DNA of 64,000 nt. It comes from Macrocystis pyrifera. Its lineage: Eukaryota > Sar > Phaeophyceae > Laminariales > Laminariaceae. Shown in pieces: positions 24,730 through 35,885 of the stretch. The stretch covers positions 2,108,001 to 2,172,000 of the forward strand of contig JASSKH010000025.1 of the NCBI GenBank assembly GCA_031763025.1. The letters are read 5' to 3'. A program made the position numbers and the translations under genes. The number at the start of each line of letters is the position of its first letter. Position 1 is the first letter of the stretch. The notes beneath the pieces are model-generated. The model worked only from the letters and a program-made list of their open reading frames with translations, was not told the origin of the DNA and did no database searches.

Positions 24730-26560
24730 AAACTGTTGGCAACGACGCCTGCACCGGTAGAGGTTCGTAAGCAGAACTTTTTGGCCACTTGTTTTCTGGG
24801 TGGCGAGGCTCCTCGACAAAGATGTCAGGAGACATGCCTGTCAGGCCACTCAAAATGTGCGCTGTCAAGGGTGCGAGACCGAGTGTTCCAGACTAAAACG
24901 TAGTAGTTTGGTGTCAGTCAAGGCATGTCAAGGCAACATTGCTGTCTGTCAAGGGGTGAAAGTGCTGTCTCTTGACATCTTGGCTCCTCGAGGGCACTGA
25001 GGAACTTGTCATTGAAGGCATGCCCTACGAATAAGCCCTATACATACCAATATATATGCCTTATCGCTGGAATGCCATTCACTTGTGTTTTATGACACCT
25101 AAGGGATGGGGCATTGTCCACACGGTTGCACTTTCATATTTTCTCCGGGTCAGTTTTCGGGTGACGTATAGGGCTGGTCAAGTGAGGAGACCCTCGGAAA
25201 CAATACGTGGGCTGCACCCCTGTCATATAGCATCGAAAATACCGCGTGCTACAACAATAGGGATGGCAGTTTTAGGCTAAACGATTTTTGTACTGACGGC
25301 GGGGGTTTCTTAACCCAAAATCGTCGGGAACATTACAATTTTCGTTCTAACATACAGTCTTGTATACCTAGGCCATGATATTGTTGATCGGGTTGAACTT
25401 TCATATTTCTCAGTCAGTGTTGTGGGTGGCTTGCTAATGACACTTGCCAATACTATTGAGCTCCTATAGTGGGACCTCAGAAAACAGTCGGCGAACCTCT
25501 GCTGTGTTAATACGGAATCTATAGCCATGAACATCACCATAACATTGTGTTACGCAATGGCGATCGTAACGCACTTACTTCCGAACACTATTAATAGTAC
25601 TACCTCTCGTGACCACAATATCTAGAAATTAATAGTTTTGTATAAAATCAGGTAAAGTTCTTAGCAACACAATGTTGAAGAACAAATAAATCCCGGTGAA
25701 CTGTAACTTTTGTTGATGTGGAACGTTTTACGTGTTACTTTTTTTCCGAAATGTGAAAGTCTTCAATCAAAACACTGCTGCTGCACGATCGCGTACCTGG
25801 TACTATAGCAGTAATTGTATTGGTCTGTTTAGTAGAGCAGGTCCTGCCAAGTTATTCGCCGTTGCACTGTTTTCAACAGCAAAAATCGGAAAAAAAAAAC
25901 TAGTCGAACGCGTACTGCTGCTGCTGTGTTGCAAGATGACTGAGGCAACGGCCTACCCGCGACCCGATATGGAGAACCCACTCATTTTCACCGGAAGTAG
26001 TCGCACGTACTCACACCAATACCTGCTGGGGTTTGCAGAAAACCGAAGCAAGCGGCCAATAGGAAGGCCAACAGAGAGCCTCCCACTGTTGCCGACTGGC
26101 AGAGATGACAGCTACTACTACTGCTGTACGATATCCGGCTGCACCACTACTGCCGCAGTAAATAAGCTACGCCGATTATACATGAGTTCTACTGGTATGT
26201 GATTTCGTTCGTATAAGGGAATGTAATCCAGGCACTGCCTGTAATTCAAAATATCGATAATTCATGCTATTATTAGTCTTCACATTTCGAAGCATTCTTT
26301 TGTTTTCACCTACGCTATGACGATACGAGGCACACCCTCCTGTGCAAATAAATATATACGTACTATACATATAGGGGCAGGTGTGGAAGCCAGGGTCGGA
26401 GATATCGTATATTCGACACTGCGACGCCTCCGCGAATACATCGGTACGAACGACGAGCACAGAAACTACACAGGGAGGGGTGGATTAAATTAAATAGTCC
26501 AAGACTTGAGCTATCGCCGTAGTGTGGATGAATCAATTTCGACCAAAGAGGGACACGATA
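24730..26560. other. Stretch with no recognised gene
   Basis: A plus-strand open frame (25732-26202, 156 codons) has no recognised domain or splice support. A foldback-family arm lies at about 25290-25500. Palindromic GTACCTGGTAC occurs at 25793. Nothing else can be supported. Confidence 0.45.
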
Positions 26561-26675
26561 CTATTACGGAGGACCAGAGTAAATAGGACCTACGGTACAC
26601 AAAAAAAACTGAATAATTGCCTATTTTCACTAACTAGCAATGTTTGGTGCTATTTACTATGGTCTGCCGTAATAG
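26561..26675. mobile_element. MITE family 1, copy c, inverted centre
   Basis: The termini CTATTACGGAGGACCAGAG and CTATGGTCTGCCGTAATAG match family 1. The centre lies in the opposite orientation to copies a, b and e, since the TACGGTACACAAAAAAAC piece comes before the TTTTCACTAAC piece. The outermost CTA is shared by both ends. Confidence 0.8.
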
Positions 26676-26710
26676 TATTGCGTCCCTCCTACTCGAAAGA
26701 AACCCGTTCA

Positions 26711-26792
26711 GGACTGACTGTAGTCCCGTTTTGGGGACAAATTGCGAAGAATTTGAGTTGATTGTCCCTAAAACGGGACTGCAATTCTAACC
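26711..26792. mobile_element. MITE family 2, diverged copy e
   Basis: TGTAGTCCCGTTTTGGGGAC is paired with the inverted arm GTCCCTAAAACGGGACTGCA, as in the family 2 internal arms. The outer TTAA/CCCTTTT termini are no longer recognisable. It lies only 35 bases from MITE family 1 copy c. Confidence 0.65.
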
Positions 26793-27520
26793 AACCTACC
26801 TACCTACCAAACATCTAACCCTCTTACGTACTTACAGCCCCCCTCTGGAAACCCATACGTCGGACAGAAGAGAACGATTTTAATGTTATTATCTTCGCCG
26901 TCCTTGCTCCTTTTTTGGTCCCTCATATTAATAGTAATATTTAATACAGCAGTAGCTGTAACTCAGATCTGGGGAAATATAATATTTAAAGCGCTACACA
27001 CAGTAAGCTCGATACTTAATCCCATGCGCTGTATTAATGCAAATTCCATATATTAGTGCATATGTAGGCTATAACAGGGGTAGGGGTGGATGAAATATTA
27101 GATATTAAATAGTTCAAATTAATTGCTTTATCAAAAAAAAGTAATAAAAATAGTGTGGGGTAATCAGCTGTGGCGATGGAAGGAAACGATAAACAACGGG
27201 TGGTCAAAGCAAAAAATAAAATAAATAAACTTCCAAGTCAAGACGGGAAAACTTGAGAAAGGCAGTCTCCATAGTCCCATTGTTAGGGTTCTAGAATTAT
27301 TTCTTTCGTTGGGTTTTCTTCCTCCCTGCATGACCCATTATCATCGATGATCAACGATACAAGCAGTTGCAGAGGGGTTGGTCTGCGGTTTACCAGGACC
27401 TTTCTCGATCTACTATCAGTACTGCTGTAGGTATCTCTCACGCTCGTCCACCTCCTTGCAAAAAGCAATCTCACTTGATGTAAACAGCATCCGAGAGGGG
27501 GGGGTGGTTGTCATTCGAAA
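26793..27520. other. A/T-rich stretch with no recognised gene
   Basis: Nothing coding is supported. The tract at 26940-27150 is strongly A/T-rich with ATTAATA-type words. A G-run lies at about 27497-27506. Confidence 0.5.
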
Positions 27521-27529
27521 TTTCGTTTG

Positions 27530-28045
27530 CCTAAAGCTTCCATGGGCTCTCGTGAGCTTTTTTTGCGGTACTTCCATGACGACTCTCGTGAAAGTTCCAA
27601 GGAAGCAATCATGGAACTTCCACGGAACTGCCATGGAACGTCCATGAAGGAATCGTCACGAATGTTTGATGAAAAAAAACGGCTATGGACTCAACGCACG
27701 GAAGAGTTGTCACGGAATGTCATGAAGGTGTCATGAAGGATGAGGTGCAACTATGAAAGTTGCCAAAGCGTTTCGCGGACCTGTCAAAGTGTCAAAAGGT
27801 CATGAAGAAGAGTGTCACGCAACTCTCAAGCAGCTGCCGCGGAACCGCTATATATGATGAAGGTGCCATGAAATGTCGTGAAAGCGTCATGAATGGAAAG
27901 TACCCCAGAGCAACTTTCGTGATGTTTCGCGAGAGTGCCCATGAAAGGGTCATGAAGGTGTCACGGGGTATAACGCAAGCTGACACGAAACGCCCATCCA
28001 TGGGGTAGAAGTTCCACGGAGATGCGATGAAAGGGCCATAAAAGT
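27530..28045. repeat. GTCATGAAAG-type degenerate minisatellite
   Basis: Dozens of imperfect copies of words like GTCATGAAAG, GTGTCACG and CCATGGAA occur at irregular 10-25-base spacing. Related arrays lie at about 28510-28720 and 29095-29600. Frames through them on both strands are repeat artefacts. The array is the local landing zone for MITE-1d and SINE copies 1 and 2. Confidence 0.7.
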
Positions 28046-28047
28046 TG

Positions 28048-28508
28048 CTATAACGGGGGACCATAGCATTTTTTTTTTTTTTTTTTTTTAAATCATCACT
28101 TTCACTTTCCAGCCTAACTCGTAGGGGGTTTTACCCTCAGCGATCTTCTGGACAAGCCGTGGTCACAGGTGTCGTCCCTTCTCCCCCCCCCCGGTACGTG
28201 CCTTTATTTTTTGTCGCGCATAGGGTTCAGCATTCCCACTGCTCGTGGATTTTCATCGAATGGAGCTAACTCACGCTCTCGCGCTTTCCGCTGATCAATT
28301 CTTTGTGGAACAAAAAGTCCCTACGCGCATGCACTCGGTGAGACGTGAACCCACGAAATTGATCTTGATAGGCACGCGGACCACCTACCAAGCCACCGGG
28401 GACGCCGGCATAGTAAATAGGGCCAAATATCATCAGAAAAAATAAGTAAATATATACGTTTCGTGTGTATCGTAGGTCCTAATATTTACCATGTATGGTC
28501 CTCCGAAA
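28048..28508. mobile_element. MITE family 1, copy d, split by a SINE
   Basis: CTATAACGGGGGACCATAG ends at 28066. The remainder, TAGTAAATAGGGCCAAATAT onward to ATGGTCCTCCG, resumes at 28411. The SINE at 28067-28408 lies between, and CATAG is duplicated at both junctions (28062-28066 and 28409-28413). Removing the SINE and one CATAG restores a normal family member. Confidence 0.8.
28067..28408 (-). mobile_element. tRNA-derived SINE, copy 1
   Basis: On the minus strand the element begins GTCCCCGGTGGCTTGG, with a pol III A-box-like segment, and continues to GTGGGTTCACGTCTCACC, a B-box and T-arm-like segment. It then has a body of about 230 bp and a 21-base A-tail (T-run 28069-28089 on the plus strand). 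The flanking 5-bp duplication CATAG marks its insertion into MITE-1d. A short-read tRNA search would misread the head as a tRNA, but the acceptor stem is not closed. Confidence 0.85.
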
Positions 28509-28772
28509 TTAAATATGAAATGGCATCAAAGCGCACGAAAGTGCCACGGAGCTTTCACGGAGATCAGTTTTCACTGAAGTATTATATATAATCTCCTTGA
28601 CTGGGGGTAGGCCATGAAGTATCACGAACGCGTCAGTAGATGCTCTCAAATGTCATAAAAGTGTCACGAAAGCGTCAGCAACTAAATGTCCATCAAAGGT
28701 CATGAGCGTACCATGGATTTTCCTGGAGGTGCCGAAAAGAGTACCAACCCTTGCAATACATGGTATAGGTGC

Positions 28773-29096
28773 ATTTTTTTTTTTTTTATCCATCACTTTC
28801 ACTTCCCAGCCCACTCGCAGGAGGTTTTACCCTCGACGATCTTCTGGACAAGCCGTGGTCACAGGTGTCGTCCCTTCTCCCCCCCGGGACGTGCCTTTAT
28901 TTAGGTCGCGCATAGGGTTCAGCATTCCCACCGCTCGTCGATTTTCATCGAATGTAGCCAACTCACGCCTTCGCGCTTTCCGCTTATCAATTTTTCATGC
29001 AAGAAAAAGTCCCTATGAGCATGCACTCGGTGGGACTTGAACCCACGAAATTGATCTTGACAGGCACGCGGACCACCTACCAAGCCACCGGGGACG
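28773..29096 (-). mobile_element. tRNA-derived SINE, copy 2
   Basis: This copy has the same head, body and tail as copy 1, with a 14-base A-tail (T-run 28774-28787). The duplicated heptamer TAGGTGC lies on both sides (28766-28772 and 29097-29103), a convincing target-site duplication. The two copies differ at scattered sites and in the length of the C-run in the body. The element has no protein-coding capacity and would need a LINE-type partner, which is not seen in the window. Confidence 0.88.
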
Positions 29097-29620
29097 TAGG
29101 TGCCCATGAAAGTCCCATGAAAGCGACACGATATTTCGGGGGCAAGCACTGAAGGATATTCATGAAAGTGGACCGAAAGCATCGTTTCATGTGAGTTTCC
29201 ATGATTCGTGAAAGATTGATGGAAGTAATAACATAAGTGCAGAAGAAACATAATTCCAGTGTTTAACCGAAACTCCCCGCGAAAGCCTTCATCAAAGTCC
29301 GCCAATCTCCGAGTTGGGGGTGTGACTGTCGTGCGCACGAGTGTGGAAGGAAGTGTCATGGTCGTAGACGCCTCGTACCATCGTGAAAGCTGGATGAAAG
29401 TAAAGTACCCATGAACGTCCGAATAACACCGTGGAGGTGTGCGAATTGCATCGTTATGAAAACTACTACCGGCATAAAAGAGGTAACACTCCATCGCACA
29501 GCACGCAACAGCAGTCCCATCAAAGTCTCATTACACGGAAGTCTCATCAAAACCCCGTGAAAGTCCACTCGCGGGCTTCGTGAACGTTGCATGGCGAGCA
29601 ATCTGCGGTTCCACAAAAGC
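29095..29620. repeat. GAAAGT-type degenerate array after SINE copy 2
   Basis: Recurring CATGAAAGTCC, CATCAAAGTC and GTGAAAGT words continue the array that lies left of the SINEs. Antisense frames through it are not taken as genes. Confidence 0.55.
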
Positions 29621-29919
29621 ATTCGTTCCATCAGTGACCTCGAGTTTGCGCAAATAAATGAGTCCTCAAAGTTCATGGCACTTTAATGTTCCGATGGAAC
29701 GGGTGGAAACTGCTGTGTACGTACAGCAGTGCGCCCGAGATTGGTTGGTGGATGTTATGAGGGCACGCCAAACTGGCAGTCAACGAGGGGGTGGGAGGAG
29801 AGTAACCACGTGTGCACTGTACAGCTGCTGTGCCTGGTACGTCGGTCAAAAACAATTTGATTTATCCTCCAGGGGGGGCTTCGGGGGGCCGGGCTGATGC
29901 CCGACTTGTCGCCGTGCCG

Positions 29920-30208
29920 GCCCGCAACGACCGAGGATATACGCAAATCGAGGCCGTAAATGCGGCAGTACTGCCAAGGGGTACATTGAAAATAAACCGT
30001 GTTTGAGTCAAGACTAAGAAAAGGCTGGAATCAAATTCATTTATACCAGCAACAACTAAAGCTCTGCGCATGCCCGAAATGACCGAGAATGAACACAGAT
30101 CGAGGCCGTAAATGCGACAGTACTGCCAACGGGAACATAGACAAGAAACCGTATTTGAGTGAAAGGGAAGAAAACACCGGAATAGGGTTAAATGAACCAG
30201 CAACAATT
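29920..30208. repeat. Diverged tandem duplication of about 145 bp
   Basis: ATCGAGGCCGTAAATGCGGC and AGTACTGCCAA at about 29950 recur at about 30100 (ATCGAGGCCGTAAATGCGAC, AGTACTGCCAA). Each is followed by CCGT(G/A)TTTGAGT and ACCAGCAACAA. Identity is roughly 75-80% by eye. Confidence 0.65.
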
Positions 30209-30209
30209 G

Positions 30210-33130
30210 AGTGTTGCCATCCGGCACACGTTCTGCCACTTGGAAGAGAACGTTGTATTAATCAATATAAAACGTACTACGTCGTACACAGGGTTGGCAA
30301 CAAAGTACGCGAAACTCGACTCAAACGTTTCGAATTTTACCGTCAAGAATCGCTCTCATCTGGTTATTTTGCGTCTGCCCTCTTTCGACCTACTTCAAGG
30401 TGCCGTTGATAGGTACCTACTATCACTTGTCCATACAACAGCAGTAGCATCACTACTATTAATGGGGTCACTTGTACATTCGTATACCTACAGAATACCA
30501 GCTTGTTGTACTACTAGCTGCATGATATGATACAACGTATTGAAATACCGTTGCTGTCAACAACAAACAGCGGCATCGTAGAAAATGCATGGTGATACGA
30601 TATAATATAACGTGATGACGTTGCACAACATGTTACAGTAACGATGTTTTCAACCTCAAACAGCATGACCATAGAAGTGGGTAGCATACACCTCTACACC
30701 TCTGAAACTCTGCTGGATCCAAAGCCCTGAAACCCTCATTTCGAGGTGGACAGGCCGTGCATTGAGTCACTCGCCATCTAGACTGATGTTTTTCTGTATA
30801 CGCGGATAGACACTTGATTGCTTTGGAAAAGACACAATTTTAGCACTCGCCCCCGTAACTCGATGCGAGCCGGACGAGACCGCCACTGGCGGAGTCGGGA
30901 AGGGCGAGCAAGGAGGCTCACCTCCAGCAAACAAAGTGCAACGAGAGGTGGATATCATCTCAGTTTGATAGGTTTCGGCTTGAAACCTACCAGGTTTTAA
31001 TAGTGCAAAATAATCTCCCAAAGCTCGGAGCTTCCACCTCATGAGCTATCCTATACTTGGTATATTTTTTCAAGACGTACCGTAGGACAGGACAGATATG
31101 ATTACTGTAAAAAAACGAGCGATGAGAAACGGTTCACAGGAAAATAGGAGTTTCGGGAGTCTTCATGGTGAAATTCGTGTAGAATGTACCCATTCTCAAA
31201 CAAGAAATCCAGCCTGTGGATCAGCTTTTCCCTTTCCTCTTACTGCATATTTCCAGTGCTGTGCCGGTAGGTGCCGTTAGCCAAATACCGTGTGTGTTTC
31301 CACTTCGAGTATGGCTCAAAATAGCTGGAGTATGAAAGTGCGAAGTTCGAATGTAGCTGGTGGTGCTGATGCTGATGCTGATACTGCTTGGCTTTCCACC
31401 TCTTGCTCAGCTCCCTCCCGCGTACTGCTGGCGTACACTATGTGTGCTACCGTACCAGGTATGATGTTAACAAGATGTACTTCGTGAATATATGCTGTAC
31501 GAAGACGTCCGTGCTACGTACGGCTGCACATCTTCGGATGTCCATTCCCACAATATGCGGGGTACCGTAAGTACTACAAGAAGTACAGCAGTATACTTTC
31601 GTACTACGGCAGCACCTGTATTTATACTTCAGTCAATAAACAAGGAGTACCAGGTTTCTGCGCCTGACGGTGCATCGTGAAGTGAAAGCGACTCCAAGAC
31701 CGTCGGACACTGCAGCAACGGGTATAGTCGAATGTCTTATTAACAGCCACTCTTCGGGTAGACAGTGCTCGGTTTCAATTTGTTTGGTTGAGTATCGATG
31801 CAGTCGGCCGTCTCGTCTGCGTGCTTCCGTGAATCGCTTAATGGAAGCGATCCAAGACTTAACTCCACAATGGACGGGTTAGTCAACTGAATGCGTAGGC
31901 GCAAACAGTTATGGCAGATCCACGTAATCGAAAACTGCGCCGAGACCCTGAGTAAGACCCCCTGGAAATTCAGTAAACCCCGTGCTGGCCGACGGCGGCC
32001 CACCTTGCACTTCAAACTTACCACAAATATGTTTACGGTATTTTCAAGTTGCTTGGTCTTGTTCGGGGTCTATTAATAGGTGACAAATAAATGCCACTCT
32101 GACCCTAGATGTTACAGTAGGAACTTTTGTGTACGAACGTTTAATGCAAAAGTTCTGCGTATATGGGGACAAAGCGATGTAAGGGTTGACTGCGGGGTCA
32201 AAGGACCAAACGTGAACAGGGTGCCAGGCACATTGTGATAGAAGAATGTATAATTGTATACTCGTACGTAAATATATGAATATATACGTATACAAGGGTC
32301 CCCTCCGGGAGGTGCGGGGAGTGGCGCAAGAGCGAAATAATACTCGTATGAAACCCTGCACACTTGTTTAGAAGTAGCACCTGCATCCACCCACAATTTT
32401 AACGTGAAGAACACACACACAACATATTTTTGAGGACAGACTATTATACTGTTCGCGGAATTAGTGTGGGATCATTACTATAATGATATAATAATATATA
32501 ATACGAAGGGTATCGGTAATGTAAGTGGATATATTGATCCAGCTGACTCGCGGCGATTAATTCGTAAGTACAAAAAAGTTGCGCAAGGTCAAGGTTGCGC
32601 CATAGTACTTTGTGATCGGCTGAGTAAGGTACAGCACATACATAATGGTACTACAGTGGTACAACATATATACAGTATGTGTTCCCCCAAAATAAATGTT
32701 TCTTGGTGCTCGGGGTAATATCAAGGTTTCACAGATAAATGCTCGAGAACAAATCTTAGTACGAGTACTGAGAGTAATATTGGAGCACTGGCGGCAAGAA
32801 TATCGTGAATACTGAGAAGGCCCAAATACTGAGAGTAATGAAAGTGTGAGCAGTACCGAACCCCGAGAATACAGGTAAGTATGTACCCGCAGTAGTATCG
32901 AAACGCGAAATACTTGGGGTAAAGGCAATATGCGCATTACAGAACCTCGAGATATAGAGCGTATATTCATTCGCAGTACATGCATACATATTCCTCGCAA
33001 ATAAATGCATATATCGAAATACTGCCAGACAGACTGCTTCAAGTGCTCAAGTTGCCTCCAGCGAAAGTAGTTTGTTCCAACTCCCACTCGTGGGGGACTA
33101 TCTAGGTGTGTTTTGTGCCGAACAATGAGC
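30210..33130. other. Stretch with no recognised gene
   Basis: No domain-bearing frame was found. TACAGCAGTA and TACCAGGTA words are frequent. From about 32750 the sequence becomes a diffuse repeat of TACTGAGAGTAAT, CCCGAGAATAC and CGCAGTAGTAT, extending to about 33560. A long antisense frame there (33321-32557) is composed of these words and is not accepted as a gene. Confidence 0.45.
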
Positions 33131-33133
33131 CTG

Positions 33134-33234
33134 AGAATTGTCGACAAGGTGCACAGACGGTTGAAGTATACTTCGAGACGGTTACTTCGACTCGAAGTAT
33201 ACTTCAACCGTCTGTGCACCTTGTCGACAATTCT
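33134..33234. repeat. Perfect 44-bp inverted repeat with a 13-base loop
   Basis: The left arm 33134-33177 starts AGAATTGTCGACAAGG and the right arm 33191-33234 ends CCTTGTCGACAATTCT. All 44 positions pair by eye, around the 13-base loop ACGGTTACTTCGA. It resembles a small-RNA hairpin precursor, or a recent foldback. No coding frame needs it. Confidence 0.93.
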
Positions 33235-33688
33235 GCATGAAGTATACTGGGCATATTGAGGGTATTTCATTACTGCGAGTACTGAGTCTCGCAAAAACAG
33301 CAGCAGTACGAACATTACCAACGGACGAAATACTGCTAGACTAGTATACTTGGAGTACCCGCGGTACAGAACCCCGAGATACTTGAAGCATAACAGGCGG
33401 TATCCATGACTACAGCAGTAGGGAACCCCGCATTAATCGAGCCCGAAAATATCCGCAGTAGTATCTACAGAACCTCAAAATAATGCGAGTACCCGCAGTA
33501 TCTCGAGCACAAAAACCCCGAAATACTGTACTGCGAGTGTACGAAGTACCTACGGTAATAATAGCAGTATTTTCTCGAACATATTTGCTTTACTCCCAAG
33601 TATAATATATTGGGAGTAGCTGTGAAATGTTGAAGTATGAAGGCACGCCACACGCGAGCGCGCCCGAACTCTTTTTTTTGGGCCAAAC

Positions 33689-33890
33689 GACACGGAGTAA
33701 CATGTAATATTATACGTTCAGAAAAGCAAGGTGGATTAATGTACTCTGGCACAAAAAAAGTCACAAGTGGAAAATAACCACACACAACTTACATTACAGT
33801 ATATCATCCTGTACGTTCAGAAAAGCAAGGTGTTGACGAATGTATTATTACTGTAGTACTGTTGTAGTCCTGGTACAAAAAAAGTCAAAA
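33689..33890. repeat. Diverged tandem duplication of about 110 bp
   Basis: ACGTTCAGAAAAGCAAGGTG occurs at about 33714 and again at about 33812. Each copy is followed by AATGTA and then by (T)GG(C/T)ACAAAAAAAGTCA. The second copy carries an inserted ACTGTAGTACTGTTGTAG tract. Confidence 0.7.
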
Positions 33891-33902
33891 GTGAAATAAA
33901 AA

Positions 33903-33969
33903 AGCGTGGGTGGTGCGAGTCGAACCTCGGAAACAAGAATGTTTCCAGCGCAGTATAAACGTCCACGCT
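33903..33969 (-). tRNA. tRNA-like sequence, probably a pseudogene
   Basis: Read on the minus strand, this 67-base segment has a perfect 7-bp acceptor stem (AGCGTGG with CCACGCT), a strong hairpin (GGAAACA with TGTTTCC), and a GGTTCGACTCG box like the pol III B box. A T-run follows, as a pol III terminator would. It lacks a normal D-arm and A box, the anticodon loop is not 7 bases in a standard stem, and the T-stem does not pair over 5 bp. It is best read as a decayed tRNA or a tRNA-like structure, not a working gene. Confidence 0.25.
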
Positions 33970-33971
33970 AG

Positions 33972-35520
33972 ATTAGAACAGTGCTCGTACAACTGGCACG
34001 TCGTGTTTTTTACGTAATCTAAAACACTTTGCACGATCTCCTACAGCAGTAGAGTAGCTTGTACAGGTACGACTGCATATACAGCATAACTGCTGTAAAA
34101 TGCCACGCGAGGAACGTACGTGTACTGATCCCCTTTCAGCTGGCTCTAGGACCTATCGGTTATAGCAACGTAGGACACACTGCAATCAGAACAACTACTG
34201 CTGTATACTGCTGTAAGTGTGTTTTGTACGAACGCTGATGTACGAATGAGCCGCAGTACGATCATCCATACGTGCAAGGTGTACCCACTGCTGCTGCTGG
34301 GCAGCAGGGTTGTGGTGAGGTAGGAAGCTGGAGGTAAGCACGCTCTGTGCACTGCTGTGGGTATTTTTTCTAGGCGGTGGTCCGTGCTCCGTGCAACAAC
34401 CCAAAAAAAATGTACAGGGATTTTGAACGTCATCCTGGGTGCATACGGAAAAAAAAATATAGGGCAGACGGTAGAATGCGGACGGCAGGCTCCGACAAAC
34501 ACAACCAACCACAGCAACACTGCGCACATGGGTGTGTCGAACACGTACGGCGTGTGGGCGGCAGCGTTGGAACGATGGGATCCGTGCATGTTGTCTGTTG
34601 TGTACCTGGTATATGCCTGAGCTGTGTGCTTACAGCTCATGAGAGCCGGGGGGAGAAAACAGACAGCATGTATGTACCGATACGTACGTACAAAATAAGG
34701 CCTCTCGTACTAAAACCAGGGAAATCGTCTTATCCACTCCCGCCGGAAAAAAAAACTTTGGGCGCCCGCCACGAGCTCCAGAGTGCACGGGTCGCACCGA
34801 GACCTCGACCAATGTGTCCGGCCGGGCTTCCTGTGTCCGCGCACTTGGTGTTTTGCCGAAAAGTGCTTTGTACGAAGAGAAAAGTTGGCTAAAGTACGAA
34901 AAATGACAAATATACGTAGGCATATGTACTTCTTATATATTTCTATAGTCGTGGGGGGCTGTTTCATATGCGCACGTGAACGGTACCCCCCCCCCCCCCC
35001 CCTTCCACACAATTGAACAACGTATTAAGCACGGAACCATCAGGCGTACCGAAATGAGATGTCGACACTCCTGTTTGTGCGGGTTGCTATTATTAATTAT
35101 TATCATTATGTTTGCCTTCCGGCAACATAGCGTAGATGCCGTTCCCATATAAACCGAATATCATTCCGTAAATCAGTAATATCCATACGCTTCTCTGCCA
35201 GCCGTTTCCCAGTTTCGTTAATAATAGTTGTATCACTTTATATGCAGATTGTTCAGTGTCTCCGCAACAATGTATTGGCTGTGTAGCAAACCTCACGGGG
35301 TGTCGATAATCCTTCAATTCGGTACTCGTAATGGCAGATGGTGTGATTCGTGGAGCAGTGGGCAGAACGCAAAATAAATGTCAACGTGTATCAATACTAT
35401 TGATGTCAATGTATTTGCATTGCTGGGGTCTCTATGTCGCGCCTTTCGTATCTACTGCTGGAGTACGTACGATTACATAATACCAGTTACCAGGTATTGA
35501 GTGATCGATTTTTTCTCGCT
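33972..35520. other. Stretch with no recognised gene
   Basis: TACTGCTGTA words cluster at 34030-34220. An uninterrupted C-run of about 18 bases lies near 34986. A run of short frames on both strands shows no recognised domain. Confidence 0.45.
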
Positions 35521-35526
35521 GCAACG

Positions 35527-35885
35527 GCGTTACCGGTGGCTTTGGTAGGTGGTCCGCTTGCCCATGAAGATCAATTGCGTGGGTTCGAGTCTCACCGAGT
35601 GCATACTCGTACTACTGTTTGTACTGCTGGCGCTTCGAAAAAATGATCGCGGAAAACGCGAGAGCGTGAGAATTATAGCAACATTCGATGAAAATCGACG
35701 AGCAGTGAGAGATCTATGCGCCATAAACGTGAAGGCATGTATACCGGGGGGGAGAAGGGCTGAGGGACGCCACCTCTGACCACGGTTTGTCTCAGAAGAT
35801 CGCAGAGGGTAAGACCTCCTGTTATTAATATATAAGTACGAGCTGGAAAGTAGATGTGGTGATCGAAGAATTAAAATAAATAAAA
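35527..35885 (+). mobile_element. tRNA-derived SINE, copy 3 (older)
   Basis: The head GGTGGCTTTGGTAGGTGG and the T-arm-like GTGGGTTCGAGTCTCACC are followed by the family body. Landmarks include TTCGATGAAAATCGACGAGC, GGGGGAGAAGGG and GACCACGG(T/C)TTGTC, but with several indels. The tail is a degenerate AATTAAAATAAATAAAA, not a pure A-run. No target duplication is visible, consistent with greater age. Confidence 0.8.

Noticed and set aside
28290..28405. A genuine tRNA gene (and its three look-alikes at 29030, 35530 and 48606)
   Set aside because: The acceptor stem does not close, and all four copies carry the same 230-bp body and A-rich tail, which identifies a SINE.
32557..33321. 254-codon antisense frame across the hairpin region
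   Set aside because: It reads through the perfect inverted repeat and diffuse word repeats, and its composition is not protein-like (many Ser, Tyr, Arg runs).
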